Assembly: GCA_049601975.1 (NCBI GenBank)
Contig: JBMYRC010000020.1
Location: forward strand, 1-42,556
Length of the DNA stretch: 42,556 nt
From: UBA6544 sp049601975
Lineage (GTDB): Bacteria; Pseudomonadota; Alphaproteobacteria; UBA8366
Direction of reading: 5' to 3'
Shown: in pieces, positions 40,354 to 42,556 of the stretch
Layout: each line of letters opens with the position of its first letter
Position numbering within the stretch: the first letter of the stretch is position 1
Translations under genes and position numbers: made by a program
The notes under the pieces: model-generated
The model's input: only the letters and a program-made list of their open reading frames with translations
Databases searched by the model: none
What the model was told of the DNA's origin: nothing

Positions 40354-41121
40354 ATGACCGGACGGCTCGACGGAAAAGTAGCACTGGTAACAGGCGGCGC
40401 CTCCGGCATCGGCGCGGAAACATCTCGTGTCTACGCGCGGGAAGGTGCGAAGATCGCTATCGCCGACGTCAACGACAATGCGGGCCGCGGAATGGCACAG
40501 CAGATTGGTGATGCCGCGCTCTACGCCCCTCTCGACACACGCAGCGAGGATGAATGGCAAGCCGTCATCAAACAGGTCGTCGACACTTACGGCCGCCTGG
40601 ATATTCTGGTGAACGCCGCCGGTGTTTCTGGCCGCCGTCCGGATGGTACCTCCGCCCCCAACCTCGAGGAGCAGGACCTCGAGGATTGGAACCGGGTGAT
40701 GGACGTCAACTCCACCGGCATCTTTCTTGGTATGAAAACGGCGATCCCCGAAATGCGAAAGGCGGGCGGCGGCTCGATCATCAACATCTCGTCGATCTAC
40801 GGCCTCGTCGGCTCCGCCCATAACGTGGCCTATCACGCCTCCAAGGGCTCGGTCCGCCTCGCGACCAAAGGGGCAGCGTTGCAATACGCAGCGGAGAATA
40901 TCCGCGTGAACTCGGTGCATCCGGGGTTCGTCACCTCACCGATGACGCAGACCATCCACGACGACCTGGAACTTTCCGCCCCGCGTCTCGCCAAGACGCC
41001 GATGGCCCGTTATGGCCAACCCATCGATATCGCCAATGGCTGCCTATTCCTTGCCAGTGACGAATCCGGCTGGATGACGGGAGCCGAGCTCGTTATCGAC
41101 GGCGGGATGACGGCGGGGTGA
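40354..41121 (+). CDS. Short-chain dehydrogenase/reductase, tandem copy 1
   Basis: ATG 40354, after AAGGGAGAAC, gives 255 aa; the longer frame from 40312 adds a leader without support. It is a classical SDR: TGGASGIGAETSR (cofactor), a conserved Asp at the end of the second strand (IADVND) indicating NAD preference, NAAGVSG, catalytic Ser in INISSIYGLVGS and Y-x3-K in YHASKG. It is a near-duplicate of the gene 160 bp downstream. The C-terminal cap differs (SPMTQTIHDDLELS), so substrate range may differ between copies. Family relatives include 3-alpha/20-beta-hydroxysteroid and cyclohexanol dehydrogenases; the substrate here is unknown. Confidence 0.88.
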   Translation: MTGRLDGKVALVTGGASGIGAETSRVYAREGAKIAIADVNDNAGRGMAQQIGDAALYAPLDTRSEDEWQAVIKQVVDTYGRLDILVNAAGVSGRRPDGTSAPNLEEQDLEDWNRVMDVNSTGIFLGMKTAIPEMRKAGGGSIINISSIYGLVGSAHNVAYHASKGSVRLATKGAALQYAAENIRVNSVHPGFVTSPMTQTIHDDLELSAPRLAKTPMARYGQPIDIANGCLFLASDESGWMTGAELVIDGGMTAG

Positions 41122-41196
41122 GATCAACCTATAAATCGTTATGCACCGGCTTGGCGGCAATGAGGATGATGTTTGCTTTGGAGGTGAATCTGATCG

Positions 41197-41282
41197 CTTC
41201 CCGGCGGCAGCGATCCAGGGGCAAAGATCGACCTGGGTAAACTAGGCCCCGGATACCGCTGAGGCGGTTCTGGGGAACAATA
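41197..41282. repeat. Leader segment shared by the two SDR copies (copy 2)
   Basis: This is the counterpart of 40235-40335: TTCCCGGCGGCAGCGAT, CAGGGGCAAAGA, GGCCCCGGATACCGCTGAGG, GCGGTTCTGGGGAACAAT. It lies between the two SDR genes and marks the duplicated unit as roughly 0.85-0.95 kb. Confidence 0.6.
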
Positions 41283-41302
41283 CATTGATGAGGAAAAGCA
41301 AG

Positions 41303-42064
41303 ATGGCCGGACGGCTTGAAGGTAAAGTAGCGCTAGTAACAGGAGGTGCCTCCGGCATCGGAGCGGAGACGTCGCGGGTTTATGCACGCGAAGGTGCGAA
41401 GGTCGCCATTACCGACGTAAATGACGATGGGGGCCATGCCGTGGCACAGGAGATCGGTGACGCCACTTTTTACGCCCATCTCGACACGAGGTTCGAGGGC
41501 GAGTGGCAAGCCGTCATCAAACAGACCGTCGACAGCTACGGCCGCCTCGACATCTTGGTGAACGCTGCCGGTGTTCCGGGCCGCCGACCTGGTGGCGCTC
41601 CCAAACTCGAGGATCAGGACCTAAAGGATTGGAACCGGGTGATGGACGTCAACTCCACCGGCATCTTTCTTGGCATGAAAACGGCGATACCCGAGATGAG
41701 GAAGGCCGGCGCCGGCTCAATCATCAACATCTCGTCGATTTACGGTCTCGTCGGCTCGCCCCATAGCGTGGCCTATCATGCATCCAAGGGCTCGGTCCGC
41801 CTCGCGACCAAAGGGGCGGCCTTGCAATACGCAGCAGAGAACATTCGGGTGAATTCGGTCCATCCGGGTATGGTGACCACGGGGATGAACCGAGATGTCA
41901 ATGAAGACCCCGTCCTCTCCATCCCCCGCCTCGCCAAGACTCCGATGGGCCGCTTTGGTCAACCCATCGACATTGCCAATGGTTGCCTTTTCCTGGCGAG
42001 CGATGAGTCCGGCTGGATGACAGGCGCGGAACTTGTGATCGATGGCGGGTATACGGTGGGATAG
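41303..42064 (+). CDS. Short-chain dehydrogenase/reductase, tandem copy 2
   Basis: The start is ATG 41303 (MAGRLEG) because GAGGAAA sits just before it; upstream TTG 41285 and ATG 41288 are rejected. The 253-aa product is very like copy 1 in the cofactor and catalytic regions (TGGASGIGAETSR, ITDVNDD, INISSIYGLVGS, YHASKG), with long stretches of identical DNA, for example the 50 or so bases around 41635-41685. It differs mainly in residues about 190-215 (TTGMNRDVNEDPVLS), the substrate lid. The DNA upstream of the start also matches the copy-1 leader, so the duplication included the leader. The gap between the copies is about 180 bp. Confidence 0.88.
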   Translation: MAGRLEGKVALVTGGASGIGAETSRVYAREGAKVAITDVNDDGGHAVAQEIGDATFYAHLDTRFEGEWQAVIKQTVDSYGRLDILVNAAGVPGRRPGGAPKLEDQDLKDWNRVMDVNSTGIFLGMKTAIPEMRKAGAGSIINISSIYGLVGSPHSVAYHASKGSVRLATKGAALQYAAENIRVNSVHPGMVTTGMNRDVNEDPVLSIPRLAKTPMGRFGQPIDIANGCLFLASDESGWMTGAELVIDGGYTVG

Positions 42065-42112
42065 AGTAAATTGATTAATTGATATTAATAATTGGGCTGA
42101 AGTAGCCAAGAG

Positions 42113-42556
42113 TTAGTGTTTGACGTGTTTATACGATGATTTGAGCTGTTTTAGGAGGTTGGCATGGCTGCCTCCGTTGAAGCGCCATTCACATTCCTTC
42201 AGGAACCAGCAGAAATTGTCGGATTTAATGCCGTTGTACTTGCGCATGTGCCGCTTCGCTTGGTTCCAGAAGGTCTCGATCCCGTTGATGTGGTTTCGAT
42301 TGTCGGCGAAGAGCTTTGAGTGATTGATGCGGCGGTGGTGGAAGTCGGATACATCGAGCGCATTGTAAGCCCTGAATGTGTCCGTGTAGACGATGCTGTT
42401 TGGTTCCACTTTTTCCTGAATGATGGGAAGAAGCGTTTCTGTCTTGGAGTTCGGGGCGATCGCCGTGTAGGCCTTCCCACCTCGCTTCAGCAAGCCGAAG
42501 ACAGCCACTTTGCCCGCCGTCCCGCGTCCGCGCTTTCCTTTTCGAACGCCGCCGAA
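42113..42556 (-). mobile_element. IS1595-family transposase, C-terminal part, open at the window end
   Basis: On the minus strand the frame is open from the window edge to 42113 and reads GGVRKGKRGRGTAGKVAVFGLLKRGG, VYTDTFRAYNAL (catalytic Asp), INHSKLFADNRNHINGIETFWNQAKRHMRKYNGI and the end ECEWRFNGG. This is the DDE (ISXO2-like) domain of IS1595-family transposases. An internal GTG at 42508 is not the true start, since the family motif GGVRKGKRG precedes it. The left end of the element should lie between 42065 and 42112, next to the SDR gene, but I cannot see an unambiguous terminal inverted repeat because the other end is outside the window. Confidence 0.85.

Noticed and set aside
40114..40920. 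Minus-strand frame across the SDR gene and its leader
   Set aside because: Antisense shadow of a well-supported SDR; the same pattern appears opposite the second copy.

Overview
The window looks like an accessory, catabolism-rich stretch of a chromosome from an alphaproteobacterium, probably of the Rhodospirillales type. This is judged from moderately high GC, frequent GTG/TTG starts, 4-base ATGA gene overlaps, the STAS / ATPase / REC-PP2C signalling set and the catabolic gene types; no rRNA marker is present to confirm it. No rRNA, tRNA, phage or CRISPR is visible.

Region by region: (1) 1-6.5 kb holds the N-terminus of an Lrp/AsnC regulator, a haloacid dehalogenase, a cysteine desulfurase with a class III CoA-transferase, an SDR, a TauE/SafE exporter and an MmgE/PrpD protein. 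(2) 6.6-9.1 kb holds a small membrane protein and a partner-switching signalling cassette (STAS, HATPase, receiver-PP2C) in which all three genes lie in one reading frame, are interrupted by in-frame TAG codons and lack normal starts. (3) 9.3-22.6 kb is two co-directional minus-strand operons: hyuA-hyuB-marR, then a FAD subunit, a [2Fe-2S]-molybdopterin hydroxylase, a 6-hydroxynicotinate-reductase-like Fe-S protein, a UPF0280/ApbE-like protein, nadC, and a fusion of PhnN with an AMP-phosphorylase-type enzyme. The same 18-bp palindrome overlaps a predicted -10 box in front of both operons, so the MarR protein probably controls both. My reading is one regulon for an N-heterocycle (pyridine/nicotinate-like) pathway: hydroxylation, ring reduction, ATP-dependent lactam opening by HyuAB, plus a nucleotide-to-PRPP module.

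(4) 22.6-26.5 kb holds a membrane-anchored Mur-ligase-like protein, an alpha/beta hydrolase and, divergently, a D-Ala-D-Ala-ligase-like ATP-grasp enzyme: a candidate peptide-building set not tied to ordinary cell-wall genes. (5) 26.5-30.3 kb is a second hyuA-hyuB pair. (6) 30.3-34.4 kb is a gene graveyard: a histidine kinase, a VOC-family gene and an MDR oxidoreductase, all broken by frameshifts and stops, the last two joined into one chimeric ORF, with one intact maleate-isomerase/Asp-Glu-racemase-like gene among them. (7) 34.5-40.1 kb holds a DMT exporter coupled to an L-2-amino-thiazoline-4-carboxylate hydrolase-like gene, a CDO-like cupin, a 3-hydroxyisobutyrate-dehydrogenase-like enzyme, a D-aminoacylase-like amidohydrolase and a small cupin. 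(8) 40.3-42.6 kb holds a tandemly duplicated SDR gene and the end of an IS1595-type transposase running off the window.

Short palindromic intergenic repeats occur at about 4.97, 32.98, 36.71 and 39.5 kb; two of them are 72-bp inverted pairs of one family.
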